Positions 37,338-47,846 are shown, counted from the first letter of the stretch. The stretch is DNA of 64,000 bases from Pseudomonas sp. TH41 (GCF_016650695.1 NZ_JAEKFH010000003.1:1446001-1510000); one strand, 5' to 3'. The notes: a model not told the origin generated them from the letters alone. Made by a program: numbers and translations.

Positions 37338-38687
37338 ATGACCGACCTGATCGCCGACTGGCGCGACCGCCCTACCCATCGTCGGGTCTGGGCGCTGGCT
37401 GCGCCGATGATTCTTTCGAATATTTCCGTGCCGCTGGTGGCGCTGGTTGACAGCACAGTCATCGGCCACTTGCCCCATGCCCACCAGTTGGGCGCTGTCG
37501 CGGTCGGGGCCAGTCTTTATACCTTTCTTGCCTGGGGCATGGGTTTCCTGCGCATGGGCACGACCGGTTTCGCCGCCCAGGCTGCCGGGCGTGACGATGG
37601 CGCGGCCTTGCGGCAGATTTTGCTTCAAGGTCTGTTGCTGGCCATGGGGCTGGCGGTGGTGTTGGGTGCATTGGGCGTCCCGTTGAGCGGTGTTGCGCTG
37701 CACTTCATGCAACCCTCCGCAGCGCTGGATCAGCTGACCCGCGAATTTTTCCACACCCGGTTGTTCGGTCTGCCGGCCGCGCTGGCCAGCTATGCGTTGG
37801 TCGGCTGGTTCCTCGGCACGCAGAACGCCCGGGCGCCCCTGGCGATTCTATTGAGCACCAACCTGGTCAATATTGCGTTGAACCTGTGGTTCGTCCTCGG
37901 GCTGGACTGGGGCGTAGTCGGTGCCGCGCGGGCCTCGGTGATTGCCGAATGGACCGGCGCATTGATCGGCTTGCTGATGACTCGCAAGGCTCTGCGCGCC
38001 TACCCCGGCCACATTGCCTGGGCCGCCTTGGCGTTGTGGCAGAGTTGGCGCCCATTGCTGGCAGTCAACCGCGACATTTTCATTCGCAGCCTGGCGCTGC
38101 AATCGGTGTTTTTCCTAATTACCGTGCAGGGCGCTCGGCTGGGTGATGCCACCGTCGCCGCCAATGCGCTGCTGCTCAACGGCTTGCTGCTGACCGCCCA
38201 CGCGCTCGATGGGTTGGCCCATGCCGTGGAAGCCCTTTGCGGACATGCCATCGGCGCTCGCAACCGTGATGCCCTGCGTCGTTCGCTGGTGGTGGCCTGC
38301 GGTTGGTCATTGCTGGCGAGCCTGGGATTTGCCGCACTGTTCCTGTTCGCCGGGCACCTGTTCATCGAGATGCAGACCAATATTCAGAGCGTGCGCGACA
38401 CGGCGTTCATCTACCTGCCTTACCTCGCCGCGCTGCCGCTGATTGCCGTCTGGAGTTACCTGCTTGACGGGTTGTTCATCGGCGCCACCCGCGCCCGGGA
38501 AATGCGCAACGGCATGCTGCTGACGGTGGCGCTGCTGCTGCCGTTCGCCTGGGCGCTGCAAGGCTTGGGCAACCATGGGCTGTGGATAACATTTCTGTTG
38601 TTCATGTTGCTGCGCAGCCTGACCCTCGGCGCGTTTGCCTGGCTGCTGCGCAAAAATGACGGCTGGTTCGCCAGTCGGACTCACTGA
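37338..38687 (+). CDS. MATE-family exporter (DinF-like)
   Basis: A 449-aa cation-coupled drug/organic-cation exporter with twelve predicted spans (first: VWALAAPMILSNISVPLVAL). DSTVIGHLPHAHQLGAVAVG is typical of the DinF branch. AAGGAG stands six bases before ATG 37338; the earlier ORF start is in the REPIN. Substrate not predictable. It is followed after 13 bases by the convergent DUF4123 gene. Confidence 0.88.
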   Translation: MTDLIADWRDRPTHRRVWALAAPMILSNISVPLVALVDSTVIGHLPHAHQLGAVAVGASLYTFLAWGMGFLRMGTTGFAAQAAGRDDGAALRQILLQGLLLAMGLAVVLGALGVPLSGVALHFMQPSAALDQLTREFFHTRLFGLPAALASYALVGWFLGTQNARAPLAILLSTNLVNIALNLWFVLGLDWGVVGAARASVIAEWTGALIGLLMTRKALRAYPGHIAWAALALWQSWRPLLAVNRDIFIRSLALQSVFFLITVQGARLGDATVAANALLLNGLLLTAHALDGLAHAVEALCGHAIGARNRDALRRSLVVACGWSLLASLGFAALFLFAGHLFIEMQTNIQSVRDTAFIYLPYLAALPLIAVWSYLLDGLFIGATRAREMRNGMLLTVALLLPFAWALQGLGNHGLWITFLLFMLLRSLTLGAFAWLLRKNDGWFASRTH

Positions 38688-38700
38688 GCCAACAGGGCCC

Positions 38701-39483
38701 TCAAGGTTGATCGCTTTGCCAGCGTTTGCGCAGGTTATCGAGACGTTCTTGCTGAGTCAGCCCTGACAAAGGTTGCACCAGCGGAGCTCGGGGGTGCTGC
38801 AAGCGCAGCCATAACCACCCATCGAGCACCGGCCGTTCGCTGAACCCCAACGCCAGGCCCTCCTGAACACGGGACCACACGCTGCTGTAATCGGCCCCGG
38901 TCGATTGGCTCCATTGCCAGGCATGGTGTTCCAGCAGACAGGTTTGCAGTTTCTCCTGCTGACAAGGGTTGAGCCTCTCTTCGACCACCAATGGGCTGAC
39001 GATAAGCCCCGGATTGATCAACTGCTGCCAGCCCTGACTGCCAATCGCGCGGTCGGCCCAGGTCCCGCCGAACCAGCGCAACTGGCTGATCGGCCCCAGC
39101 CAACGGCTCAGCTCCAGCGCATCGCAAGCATCGAAAAAATAGCTGGCAGTCTGCGGGTTGTAGTAACTCAATAACGCCCGATGATGCAGGCCGACAGAGA
39201 CCGTGAGCATACGGCGCAAATGTGCCAGCAATTGCGCCGGGGTTGCCTCACTGACCAGCAGCAGCCCGCGCCAGAGCTGCGAATCGCTGTGGCACAACTC
39301 GGCCAGCGCCGGGCATGCCCGAAGGTTGACCAGGACTGGGCCTTGTTCACGTAGCGCCTGCAACTCCGTGTCTTCGAACAACCAGAATCGGGGGACCTGC
39401 GCAAACGACTGTTGCAGGGTTGCCCCCGCGAGTGGCGCACCCGGTACATCCAGCAACAGCCATTGCGGGCTCGCGGCGATCAT
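38701..39483 (-). CDS. DUF4123 VgrG-associated adaptor (T6SS)
   Basis: A 260-aa DUF4123-type protein, a family of adaptors that load effectors onto VgrG spikes of type VI secretion. The start at 39483 overlaps the vgrG stop (ATGA), so translation is coupled. Family features include the central FFDACDALELSRWLGPISQLRWFGG-like segment (RWLGPISQLRWFG). No toxin gene follows; the next gene is the MATE exporter on the other strand. Confidence 0.82.
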   Translation of the reverse strand: MIAASPQWLLLDVPGAPLAGATLQQSFAQVPRFWLFEDTELQALREQGPVLVNLRACPALAELCHSDSQLWRGLLLVSEATPAQLLAHLRRMLTVSVGLHHRALLSYYNPQTASYFFDACDALELSRWLGPISQLRWFGGTWADRAIGSQGWQQLINPGLIVSPLVVEERLNPCQQEKLQTCLLEHHAWQWSQSTGADYSSVWSRVQEGLALGFSERPVLDGWLWLRLQHPRAPLVQPLSGLTQQERLDNLRKRWQSDQP

Positions 39484-40787
39484 GCCGCACCGCTCTGACC
39501 AAGCCGCGTTGCGAACCGGCACGTGCAAACGGCCAGTGCGCAATGGCTGAAACTGCCGCCACCGGGCAACAGGCACAGCAACGACAAAGGCTCACCCGAT
39601 CGCAGCAAGCCCAGCAGGCCTTCGACGGGCGGATAGTCCTCTGTCGGCCTCGGCGCCTGCGCCTCTTCTAGCGGTGACGGAACGTGAAGAAAACCGGTGA
39701 TCAACGGCTGATCCGGATCCCCCTCGATGAAGCTCACCACCACCTCGATGCCCTCACTCAATTGCGCAACGGTTGCTGCGCCAAGCCCTGCGGCCACCGG
39801 CAGCCAACAGTGACTGGCCGTGGCACCCTCGCCCTGATAGAGCCAGTCAAACTGCACGGCGACCGGCCTGGATGAATCGGGCTGTTGCTCATCGACGTCG
39901 ACCACCCAGGCCCTTTGCAGGCTGTGCATCCGCGGTTTCTCTGCAGAATGGGACGAGACGAAAGGCTGCGTCCAATGAATGGCGCGGAGCTGGTTGCTGT
40001 AGCGATCCTCCGTTCCCTGGTGCTCGACATGCGTCAACAGCCAGCGATGATTGCAGCTGGCGATGGGGTGGTCAGACAGCGGCATCAACTGACCACTGCG
40101 CAACGTCGGCAGATCCGAACGCCCTTCGGCACGCTGCGAGGTGAGGTGCACCGCCTGAAGCTCGAACTGCCGCACTGCCGGTTGCTCGCGCTCGACGTGG
40201 AAATCGGCGCGTTCCCCCAGGGGGAAATGCCCCTGACCCTCACCAAAAACCACGCAGTGCCCTCGCGCACCGTGCTCGAAGTGGTAGTGAAGTCGATGCT
40301 GGGCACACAGCCGCTGCAGAAATTGCAAATCCGATTCCCGGTACTGCGTGCAGAAATCGCGAGGTGGGTAGTCGCCACTCAGGTCAAAGCGCCGATGCTT
40401 GCCGACGATGCCGTGCTCGATCAGCACCTGATCCAGGATGTCAGGCACAGAACGCCCGCTGAAAATACGCTGACTGAAACGCTGTGCCAGGCATGCCAGC
40501 TTCGGCCCAAGACGCGCTCGGCAGAGCCGGGCAGCCGAGCCATGCTCACGCTGGACGAGTTCATGCAAGAGTCCATGAAATCCGTTGCCTTGCGGCCCGA
40601 AGCGCAAAAAAACCGGACGGTACAGCAGGCGGGCAAGGTCGAGCGCCGGGTCATCAATCAGCAGATCCACATCGAACACAAACGGCTCGCTGATGGCTTC
40701 TCTACCAGTAAAGCCCAAGACTTCTAAGGAGTCGGGCAGGCCTGCTACATCCAGACGAAATGAAGGTTCGTTGACTGGATCGAACAT
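39480..40787 (-). CDS. vgrG: Short VgrG-like type VI spike protein
   Basis: A 435-aa VgrG-family protein, shorter than the usual 600-1000 aa. The gp27-like base (MFDPVNEPSFRLDVAGLPDS, then YRESDLQFLQRLCAQHRLHY) and the OB-fold (VVSFIEGDPDQPLITGFLH) are present, but the beta-helix needle is missing. The C-terminal tail ends in a Cys-rich HCALAVCTC. Reading frame is intact, so this looks like a natural short form rather than an obvious frameshift. It is upstream of and coupled to the DUF4123 gene. No other tss genes are in the window. Confidence 0.85.
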   Translation of the reverse strand: MFDPVNEPSFRLDVAGLPDSLEVLGFTGREAISEPFVFDVDLLIDDPALDLARLLYRPVFLRFGPQGNGFHGLLHELVQREHGSAARLCRARLGPKLACLAQRFSQRIFSGRSVPDILDQVLIEHGIVGKHRRFDLSGDYPPRDFCTQYRESDLQFLQRLCAQHRLHYHFEHGARGHCVVFGEGQGHFPLGERADFHVEREQPAVRQFELQAVHLTSQRAEGRSDLPTLRSGQLMPLSDHPIASCNHRWLLTHVEHQGTEDRYSNQLRAIHWTQPFVSSHSAEKPRMHSLQRAWVVDVDEQQPDSSRPVAVQFDWLYQGEGATASHCWLPVAAGLGAATVAQLSEGIEVVVSFIEGDPDQPLITGFLHVPSPLEEAQAPRPTEDYPPVEGLLGLLRSGEPLSLLCLLPGGGSFSHCALAVCTCRFATRLGQSGAA

Positions 40788-40958
40788 CGGCGATTCTCTA
40801 CAGGAGGGACGGCAGGGGATTCTCGCTGAGAGACATGGCCGAGTAGAGTGCCGAAGTACAACTTAGGAAATGGCCTACGCGAAAAGAAGACCATCTGGCT
40901 TTAATAGCTGGGAACGTAGGGTATTTCGCTAGGAAAAAGAGACCCGTCGCACCAGGTC

Positions 40959-40996
40959 ATCTGAAATTTCCGCTGTGCGCGGAACATTTTCAGACA
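40959..40996 (-). other. Imperfect hairpin downstream of speA
   Basis: On the minus strand CTGAAAATGTTCCGC and GCGGAAATTTCAG can pair across a short loop 25 bases past the speA stop. No clear T-run follows at once, so it may be a 3'-end stabiliser or weak terminator. The rest of the 233-base gap to vgrG shows only that gene's promoter region. Confidence 0.4.
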
Positions 40997-41020
40997 ACCT
41001 GATGAGAGCGGCGACTTACC

Positions 41021-42934
41021 TCAAGAAGACAGGTAAGAGGAACGGGTCAGCCCCAGGCGCAATGCGTCGAGGAACTGGGTGCGCTCGGCAGCGGTGATGC
41101 GGGCGCTGGCGCACTTGTCGCGGTAGTGGGTCATCAGCTCTTCCGGCGACAAGTGCACGTAACGCAACATGTCTTCGATGGTGTCGTGGGTTTCGATTCC
41201 CGCGTGGTACACACTGCCATCGGCGTTCTGGTAGATGTTCACCGAGTCGGTGTCACCGAACAGGTTGTGCATGTCGCCGAGAATTTCCTGGTAAGCGCCG
41301 ACCAGGAAGATCCCCAGCAGGTAGTCCTCGCCGTCGTTCAGTGCGTGCACCGGCAGACTGGTTTCAATGCTCTGCTCGTCGACGTATTGCTTGATCTTGC
41401 CGTCGGAGTCGCAGGTCAGATCCTGCAGCACGGCGCGGCGCATCGGCTCTTCGTCGAGACGGTGCAGCGGCAGAATCGGCAGGACCTGGCCAATCGCCCA
41501 GGTGTCCGGCAGGCTCTGGAAAACCGAGAAGTTGCAGATGTACTTGTCAGCGAGCTTGTCGTTGAGTTCGTCGAGCACCTGACGGTGGGAACGCTGACGG
41601 GCTTTCAACGAGTTGTGCAGGCGACGGCAGACGGCGAAGTAGCATTGCTCGGCCAGGGCTTTCTCGGCCAGGGTCAGCTTGCCATCGGCGTACTGGGTGG
41701 CGATGTCGCTCATGTAGTGCGTGGCGCGCCAGTAGGTTTCGGTGACCATTTCGATGTCGGTCGGCCCCAGCAGGTCAACCAGCCACTGCACAGTTTCCGG
41801 CAAGGCTTCCTTGTTCTCGATCTGCGGCACGTCGTCGTTGTGCTTCTCGACGTCGGTCACCTGCACCACCAGCATGGCGTGGTGGGCCGTCAGGGAACGG
41901 CCACTCTCGGAGAAAATGTTCGGGTGCGGCAGGTTCTGCGCGTCGCAGAATTCCTTGAGCATCCCGACCACGACCCCGGCGTAATCGTCCATGTCGTAGT
42001 TGATCGAGCTGGCGTTGCGCGAGTGCGTACCGTCGTAGTCGACGCCCAGACCGCCACCGACGTCGATGTGGTCAACCGGCAAGCCAAGGTTACGCAATTC
42101 ACCGTAGTAACGAATCGCTTCCTTGAAGCCGTGTTGGTAGTCGGCCAGGTTGGCAATCTGCGAACCCATGTGGAAGTGCAGAAGGCGAATGCCCTGATCC
42201 AGACCCGCCGCGCGGAAACGCTCGACCACCGACAGCAGTTGCGCCGCCGACAAGCCAAACTTGGATTTCTCACCGCCGGTGTCCGCCCACTTGCTCGACG
42301 CCAGGGACGACAGACGCACGCGCAGGCCCACCTGAGGCTTGACCTTCAGCGAGGCAGCTTCTTCGATCACCAGTTCAACTTCGGATTCTTTCTCGATAAC
42401 GATGAACACGTTATGGCCGAGCTTCTGCCCCATCAGCGCCAGACGGATGAACTCACGGTCCTTGTAACCGTTGCAAACGATGGTGCCGCCCTTCGGCGCC
42501 AGCGCCAGCACGGCCAGCAGCTCAGGCTTGGAGCCCGCTTCCAGGCCGATGGAAACGTCCTGGGTGGCGATGATGTTCTCGATCACCGCTTCTTGCTGGT
42601 TCACCTTGATCGGGTACAGCGCGGTGTACTTGCTCTGGTATTCCAGGCGCTCGATATTGGCATCGAAGGCACCGGTCAGCTGACGCACGCGGTCTTGCAG
42701 AATATCCGGGAAACGCACCAGCAATGGCAAGGACAGGCCACTTTTGCGCAACTGGTCGACTTGTTCGAACAGGTCGATAGGTGCACTGGTCGGACCGTTC
42801 GGACGAACTTCGACGCGACCGGCGTCATTGATCGCGAAATACCCGGCCCCCCAATGGCGAATCCCGTAAACACTGCGGCTGTCCGCAACTGTCCATTGGC
42901 TGCCATCGTCTTTGCGTGTGCGTCGTACGGACAT
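41021..42934 (-). CDS. speA: Biosynthetic arginine decarboxylase SpeA
   Basis: A 637-aa PLP-dependent enzyme (fold III) converting arginine to agmatine, the first step to putrescine. The PLP Lys lies in [10 protein letters not shown] near residue 110, and the [12 protein letters not shown] loop ([10 protein letters not shown]) with HFHMGSQ are family signatures. Length matches SpeA. GGGGA precedes ATG 42934. It begins the conserved Pseudomonas block that runs to retS. Confidence 0.96.
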   Translation of the reverse strand: MSVRRTRKDDGSQWTVADSRSVYGIRHWGAGYFAINDAGRVEVRPNGPTSAPIDLFEQVDQLRKSGLSLPLLVRFPDILQDRVRQLTGAFDANIERLEYQSKYTALYPIKVNQQEAVIENIIATQDVSIGLEAGSKPELLAVLALAPKGGTIVCNGYKDREFIRLALMGQKLGHNVFIVIEKESEVELVIEEAASLKVKPQVGLRVRLSSLASSKWADTGGEKSKFGLSAAQLLSVVERFRAAGLDQGIRLLHFHMGSQIANLADYQHGFKEAIRYYGELRNLGLPVDHIDVGGGLGVDYDGTHSRNASSINYDMDDYAGVVVGMLKEFCDAQNLPHPNIFSESGRSLTAHHAMLVVQVTDVEKHNDDVPQIENKEALPETVQWLVDLLGPTDIEMVTETYWRATHYMSDIATQYADGKLTLAEKALAEQCYFAVCRRLHNSLKARQRSHRQVLDELNDKLADKYICNFSVFQSLPDTWAIGQVLPILPLHRLDEEPMRRAVLQDLTCDSDGKIKQYVDEQSIETSLPVHALNDGEDYLLGIFLVGAYQEILGDMHNLFGDTDSVNIYQNADGSVYHAGIETHDTIEDMLRYVHLSPEELMTHYRDKCASARITAAERTQFLDALRLGLTRSSYLSS

Positions 42935-43154
42935 TGAAGTCCCCTATAAAGAAGTCATGGTGCGTCGCCTGGGTTCAGGCCGGCGCAGTCTAAAGAATGA
43001 AAATGACGATTAGCCTGCATGCAAGGGGCATAGACCTCACATTCAGCGCTGAGTTTAGAACCGGTCAGAACAGGCTCTGTGAAAACCATGTAGACGACGC
43101 CAGACCTGAATGCTCAGGGCAGGATCAAGCCGAGGGTGGTTTTCACAGAGGCTG

Positions 43155-43526
43155 CTAGCCGCCGGACTTCTTCGCTTTGAAACCGAGTTTGATCAGCTCG
43201 CCCAAGAGTAGCTCGACATGATCGCCCTGGATTTCGATGATTCCGTCTTTCAACGCTCCGCCGGTCCCGCAACGTTTCTTCAACGTCGTGGCCAGTTCCT
43301 TGAGCGCATCTTCAGCCAATGGCACGCCGGTGATGGTCGTCACCGTCTTGCCGCCACGGCCCTTGCTTTCGCGACGCACGCGAGCAATGCCGTCGCCAGT
43401 CGGGATAACGGTCTGTTTGCAGATGCAGGCATCCACCGGCTTACTACATTCCGGGCAATGACGACCTGCGTCGGTGGAAAATACCAAGCCACCAAGGGCG
43501 GCGAAGGATGCGGCTTTTTTGGCCAC
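43155..43526 (-). CDS. Translation initiation factor Sui1/YciH-like
   Basis: A 123-aa SUI1-domain protein (eIF1-like), possibly influencing start-codon selection. Two Cys pairs (CPEC and CIC) in HCPECSKPVDACICK form a likely zinc knuckle at about 25-40, and the SUI1 core includes GGKTVTTITG and LKKRCGTGGALKDG. GTG 43526 with AGAGGA upstream is preferred; the ORF to 43598 lacks support. Known bacterial role is unclear. Confidence 0.85.
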   Translation of the reverse strand: MAKKAASFAALGGLVFSTDAGRHCPECSKPVDACICKQTVIPTGDGIARVRRESKGRGGKTVTTITGVPLAEDALKELATTLKKRCGTGGALKDGIIEIQGDHVELLLGELIKLGFKAKKSGG

Positions 43527-43927
43527 CGGCAATCCTCTTGGGAGGACAAAGACTGGTCGCGGCAACTTGGGCAAGTGCCATCGACCGCGAAGCCCCACTC
43601 AGGCAGGGGCAGCGCTACTGAAACGGTGAAACCTTGTAGGAGCGAGCTTGCTCGCGATGGTCGTCAACGATAACGCGTGCATTCAGAATGTACGTGTCGT
43701 CCATTCGTTCTTCGCGAGCAAGCTCGCTCCTACACGGTACGCTTCCGTAGGAGCGAGCTTGCTCGCGATGGTCGTCAACGATAACGCGTGTATTCAGAAT
43801 GTACGCGTCGCCCTTGCGATTTTCGCGAGCAAGCTCGCTCCTACAAAATGCAATGCCGGTTCAGCTTGAAAAGGTCGCGCAGTGTAACGGCAAAAAGCCG
43901 ACTTGCTAAGAGCCAATCGGCGCCAAT
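43527..43927. repeat. Two adjacent near-identical REPINs
   Basis: The 401-base gap between the Sui1-like and Nudix genes contains REPINs at 43635-43734 and 43747-43845, about 12 bases apart, with about 90% identical inner sequences (CGTCAACGATAACGCGTG). This looks like a tandem duplication of one unit. No ORF in the gap is credible. Confidence 0.9.
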
Positions 43928-44485
43928 TTATGCCTCTTTTGCGACGTCCTCGCCACGCGCACGCAGATAGCGCTTCAACGCGGCCAGAGAGTCCGGGCAA
44001 TAAGGCTTCTGCGTGATTTCCAGCATGACCTGATCGATGGGGATAAAGCGTGCTTCAAGCACCTCTTCGGGCTGCAGGATCAACGGGCCGTCCCACACCG
44101 CCGAAAACGCCGAACACCACAGCCGATTGCCGGTGTCTTCGAAAAAGAAATGGTCATGGGCGGTCAATTCCACGCCGCTGACGCCCAACTCTTCTTCCAG
44201 CTCGCGGGCGGCCGACTCGGCGTAGGTTTCGCTGGCGAGCACCATCCCCCCCGCTGCCACGTCCCAGAAACCGGGATAAATGGCTTTGCTCAAGGTCCGT
44301 CGATGCACACACAGCTCACCGGCCGAGTTGAACAGCATGATGTAGGTGCCGCGCCCGATCAGCCCGCGCTCGCGCAGGTCGGATCGGACCAGGGCGCCGA
44401 GCAGGTTGTCCTGCTCGTCGACCCAGGCGATCTGTTCGGCATCCGAGGCCGCGCGATGGGCGGCCTCTTTGGCGTTATCGACCAT
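43928..44485 (-). CDS. Nudix hydrolase (IDI/YfcD-like)
   Basis: A 185-aa Nudix hydrolase. The Nudix box GGMVLASETYAESAAREL followed by EEELGV fits Gx5Ex7REUxEExGU at about 79-101. The N-terminal part resembles YfcD-type proteins. It hydrolyses some nucleoside diphosphate derivative; substrate unknown. It lies three bases after the DUF2333 gene, same strand. Confidence 0.87.
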   Translation of the reverse strand: MVDNAKEAAHRAASDAEQIAWVDEQDNLLGALVRSDLRERGLIGRGTYIMLFNSAGELCVHRRTLSKAIYPGFWDVAAGGMVLASETYAESAARELEEELGVSGVELTAHDHFFFEDTGNRLWCSAFSAVWDGPLILQPEEVLEARFIPIDQVMLEITQKPYCPDSLAALKRYLRARGEDVAKEA

Positions 44486-44488
44486 GAC

Positions 44489-45556
44489 TCAACCCTGATT
44501 GAGCAATTGACGTAAATCGATCACTGCCGCATTGGCCCGGGAGATGTAGTTGGCCATGACCAGCGAGTGGTTGGCCAGAATCCCGAAACCGCTGCCATTG
44601 AGGATCATCGGACTCCAGACCGGCTCTTGCGAGGCTTCCAGCTCACGAATGATCTGGCGCACGCTGACGGTGGCGTTCTTCTTGGCCAGTACGTCGGCGA
44701 AGTCGACTTCGATGGCACGCAGCAAGTGGGACAAGGCCCAGGCTTGACCGCGAGCTTCGTAGAACACGTTATCGATCTGCATCCACGGGGTTTCGACGAT
44801 TTCTTCGTCAACCTGCGGCACCTGGCCCGGCATCACGACTTCGGTTTTCAGCGAGGTGTTCAGTTTGACCCGGCCAACGCTGGCCGACAGCCGTTGCGAC
44901 AACGAGCCCAAACGGGTGCCCACATCGCCCAACCAGTTGTTCAGGTTGTCGGCGCGGGCATAGAACAGCGCGTTTTTCTGCGTAGGGTCGGACAGACGCG
45001 CCTGATAGCGGCTCAGGGAATTGATGCCTTCCTGATACTCGGACTCACTGGAAGGCAGCACCCAGCTCTTGTTGTCGAAGTTGAAACGCGGCTCGGCCTT
45101 GGCCAGGTCTGCATCTTCGGCCGATTGCGATTGCGAGCGGGCGAAGTCTTTGCGCATGGCTCGCGTCAGGTCACGGACCTGGACCAGCACGCCATATTCC
45201 CAGCTCGGCATGTTATCCATCCACAACCCCGGCGGGAAACGGTCGTTGGAGATATAGCCACCCGGTTTGGTCAGCAACGTACCGGCGACGGTCTTGAGGG
45301 TTTCTACCGTGGTGTAGCCGATGACCATCTGCTTGCCTTCTTTCTCGGCCGCCAACTGGGCATTCTGCTGAACCGGAAACAGCGCAGGCTCCTCGCTCCA
45401 GTACCATCCCAGACCGATGGTCACCAGCAGATACAGACCAATCAACGTGGCCAGCGCCCGGCTGAACAAAACGCCACCGATATAAGTACGGGCAGCCGAT
45501 TTCGGTTCAGCGGCACGTTCAGGCGCGCTGCCCGCGCGGTTCTTCCAGTCCAGCAT
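44489..45556 (-). CDS. DUF2333 inner-membrane protein
   Basis: A 355-aa protein with one N-terminal span (GGVLFSRALATLIGLYLLVT) and a large periplasmic domain of the DUF2333 family. It stands in the same place, between the Nudix and gcbA genes, in P. aeruginosa. Function unknown. It seems to be the first gene of a two-gene unit with the Nudix gene. Confidence 0.85.
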   Translation of the reverse strand: MLDWKNRAGSAPERAAEPKSAARTYIGGVLFSRALATLIGLYLLVTIGLGWYWSEEPALFPVQQNAQLAAEKEGKQMVIGYTTVETLKTVAGTLLTKPGGYISNDRFPPGLWMDNMPSWEYGVLVQVRDLTRAMRKDFARSQSQSAEDADLAKAEPRFNFDNKSWVLPSSESEYQEGINSLSRYQARLSDPTQKNALFYARADNLNNWLGDVGTRLGSLSQRLSASVGRVKLNTSLKTEVVMPGQVPQVDEEIVETPWMQIDNVFYEARGQAWALSHLLRAIEVDFADVLAKKNATVSVRQIIRELEASQEPVWSPMILNGSGFGILANHSLVMANYISRANAAVIDLRQLLNQG

Positions 45557-46126
45557 GGCGATATCCTTTCAATCACTTGAGTTCGTCGGTTCGACCACAA
45601 CCATACAACAACGTGCCTTTGACCGGCACCCGCCGTTGGGCTTATCCCGAAAATTATCGGCTAAACCGCCGACAACCGTTGCCAATGAACTCAAGCGTCC
45701 AGCCCCCGCTAAACGCACATGCCGGAATTGTTGCTGGACCAACGACAAGCCCTCCCCCGCTGAACGAAAATCCACCGGGGGTGCTCTTCGAAACACCGGG
45801 TCATGATTTGCAGGCTTCTAGGGGAATCCCTGAACCCTATCAGCCGCTTGCCTCGCCCGAATCACCCTGCCGAAAAATCAGAAATCCCTGACAGACGAAA
45901 TTCGTCGGGCAGGAGGAAGTTGCGCGGATATAAATAGGAAGCGTCCTGAAACGCCCTCTTTGCTGGCTGCTACCGGCCAGCGACAAACCCAACTAGACCA
46001 GCCAGTCAGAAACTGAATAACGTCGCACTACAGTTTATTGACGTACGACACTCATCCCATTGAAAAGAGGTGCTAGCATAGAGCCACCAGTCGATCTCAG
46101 CATGCACCCTAACTAGTAGTCAGGAT
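45557..46126. promoter_or_regulatory. 570-base divergent control region of DUF2333 and gcbA
   Basis: No credible gene is present; the ORF at 45577-45891 is proline-rich and lacks a ribosome site. A hairpin, CCTGACAGACGAA...TTCGTCGGGCAGG, lies at 45887-45913, and a smaller one GCTGGC...GCCAGC at 45964-45981. TGCTAGCAT at 46071-46079 resembles an extended -10 box 50 bases before the gcbA ATG. Confidence 0.45.
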
Positions 46127-47797
46127 ATGACCGAGCCAGAAGACCCCAGCCGTGAGCGCCTCAAGCACCACTTTGCCCAGCGGGTAATTCATCAGGCACG
46201 TCAAATTCTTGAGATATGGCAGCGCCTGCAAAGCAGCGAGTGGTCCGCCACTGACTTACTGGAACTGAGCGAGGCCAATTTGCGCCTGCTGCGTTTCGCC
46301 GAGCGCTTCGAACAACCGGAACACACTCAACTGGCTCGCCACATCAGCCAGTCGCTGGAGGCTGTCGACGCCAATCGCGGACGCCTGAGCAGTGGGTTGA
46401 TCACCGACCTCAATCGTTTAATGCAACGTCTGTCGCGTACCGGCCTGCGCCATGGCGATCAACTCGAACATACTTTCCTGCCGCCACTACGCAAGCCAAT
46501 CTACGTCATGCTGCAGGATCACGACCGTGCCGAGCGCCTGGCCAAGCAACTGGAATTTTTCGGGCTCAGCGCCCAGGCGCTGAACAGTGTGGCGGCGTTT
46601 CGTTCCTCGATGGTCGAGCGATTGCCCGCAGCGATCGTCATGGACGTCGATTTCAGCGGTGCCGGCATCGGCCTGAAACTGGCCGCCGAAGCCCAGGAAG
46701 GTCTCGATCATCAATTGCCACTTTTGTTCTTCAGCCTGCACGAAACCGATACCCCGACCCGCCTTGCCGCGGTGCGCGCCGGTGGTCAGGAGTTCCTCAC
46801 TGGCACCCTCGAAGCGTCGAGCCTGCTGGAGAAAATTGAGGTCCTGACCTGCGTCGCCCAGTACGAACCATATAAAGTGCTGATCATCGACGACTCCCGC
46901 GCCCAGGCCCTGCATACCGAACGCCTGCTCAACAGTGCCGGAATTGTCACGCGAACCCTGATAGAACCGATTCAGGCCATGGCTGAACTGGCGGACTTCC
47001 AGCCGGACCTGATCATCCTCGATATGTACATGCCCGCTTGCACCGGCACTGAACTGGCCAAGGTGATTCGCCATAACGACCGCTATGTCAGTGTGCCAAT
47101 CATCTACCTGTCGGCCGAAGACGATCTGGACAAGCAACTCGACGCCATGAGCGAGGGCGGCGATGACTTCCTGACCAAACCGATCAAACCCCGACATTTG
47201 ATCACCACCGTGCGCAACCGCGCGGCTCGGGCACGCAATCTGAAAGCGCGGATGGTCCGCGACAGCCTCACCGGTTTGTACAACCACACCCACATTCTGC
47301 AACTGCTCGAAGACTGCTCGTTCCGCGCCCGACGCGAAAGCAAGCCGCTGAGCTTTGCGATGCTCGACATCGACCACTTCAAACGCGTCAACGACAGCCA
47401 TGGCCATCCCATGGGTGACCGCGTGATCAAGAGCCTGGCGCTGTTCCTCAAGCAGCGGCTGCGAAAGACCGATTTTATCGGTCGTTACGGCGGGGAAGAG
47501 TTCGCCATCGTGATGCCGGACACCGATCTGGAATCGGCCTACAACGTGTTGAATGAAATCCGTCAGCGCTTTGCCGAAATTCACTACCCTGCCCAGCCCC
47601 ATGATCTTTGGTGCACCTTCAGCGCCGGCGTTGTGGAGCTGTGCGAACACTCCGACAGCCTGTTGATGGCCAGCCAGGCAGACGAAGCGCTGTACCGCGC
47701 CAAGGACGCCGGACGTAATCGCGTCCAAGCTGCGCGGACGTCAAAGCAAAGTGCCAGCTTTTCATCGAAAACGATCGATTCGGTCATAACCCTGTAA
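46127..47797 (+). CDS. gcbA: Diguanylate cyclase GcbA (REC-GGDEF)
   Basis: A 556-aa cytosolic enzyme making c-di-GMP from GTP; GcbA promotes early surface attachment in P. fluorescens. A receiver-like domain (about 120-230), a second receiver with phospho-Asp D299 in LIILDMYMP (about 250-365), then GGDEF domain. The active site is GGEEF at 455-459; the inhibitory I-site RKTD is at 446-449, five residues upstream, so product feedback is expected. It precedes ctpL by 50 bases. The 570-base leader may be regulatory. Confidence 0.93.
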   Translation: MTEPEDPSRERLKHHFAQRVIHQARQILEIWQRLQSSEWSATDLLELSEANLRLLRFAERFEQPEHTQLARHISQSLEAVDANRGRLSSGLITDLNRLMQRLSRTGLRHGDQLEHTFLPPLRKPIYVMLQDHDRAERLAKQLEFFGLSAQALNSVAAFRSSMVERLPAAIVMDVDFSGAGIGLKLAAEAQEGLDHQLPLLFFSLHETDTPTRLAAVRAGGQEFLTGTLEASSLLEKIEVLTCVAQYEPYKVLIIDDSRAQALHTERLLNSAGIVTRTLIEPIQAMAELADFQPDLIILDMYMPACTGTELAKVIRHNDRYVSVPIIYLSAEDDLDKQLDAMSEGGDDFLTKPIKPRHLITTVRNRAARARNLKARMVRDSLTGLYNHTHILQLLEDCSFRARRESKPLSFAMLDIDHFKRVNDSHGHPMGDRVIKSLALFLKQRLRKTDFIGRYGGEEFAIVMPDTDLESAYNVLNEIRQRFAEIHYPAQPHDLWCTFSAGVVELCEHSDSLLMASQADEALYRAKDAGRNRVQAARTSKQSASFSSKTIDSVITL

Positions 47798-47846
47798 CAT
47801 AAACGCAATAACTTCAGGCACTTACCATTCTGCCGTTGGTAGCCCC

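Noticed and set aside
39480..40787. Frameshifted pseudogene of a longer vgrG
   Set aside because: The frame is intact and the adaptor start is precisely coupled; I keep it as a short natural form.
41126..42937. Long 603-aa open frame on the plus strand opposite speA
   Set aside because: It is the GC-rich shadow of speA, which has clear family motifs, ribosome site and full length.
43635..43845. Repeat array that looks CRISPR-like
   Set aside because: Units are long inverted REPINs with only two copies, without regular spacers or cas genes.
45577..45891. 104-aa proline-rich open frame before gcbA
   Set aside because: No ribosome site, no family resemblance, atypical composition.
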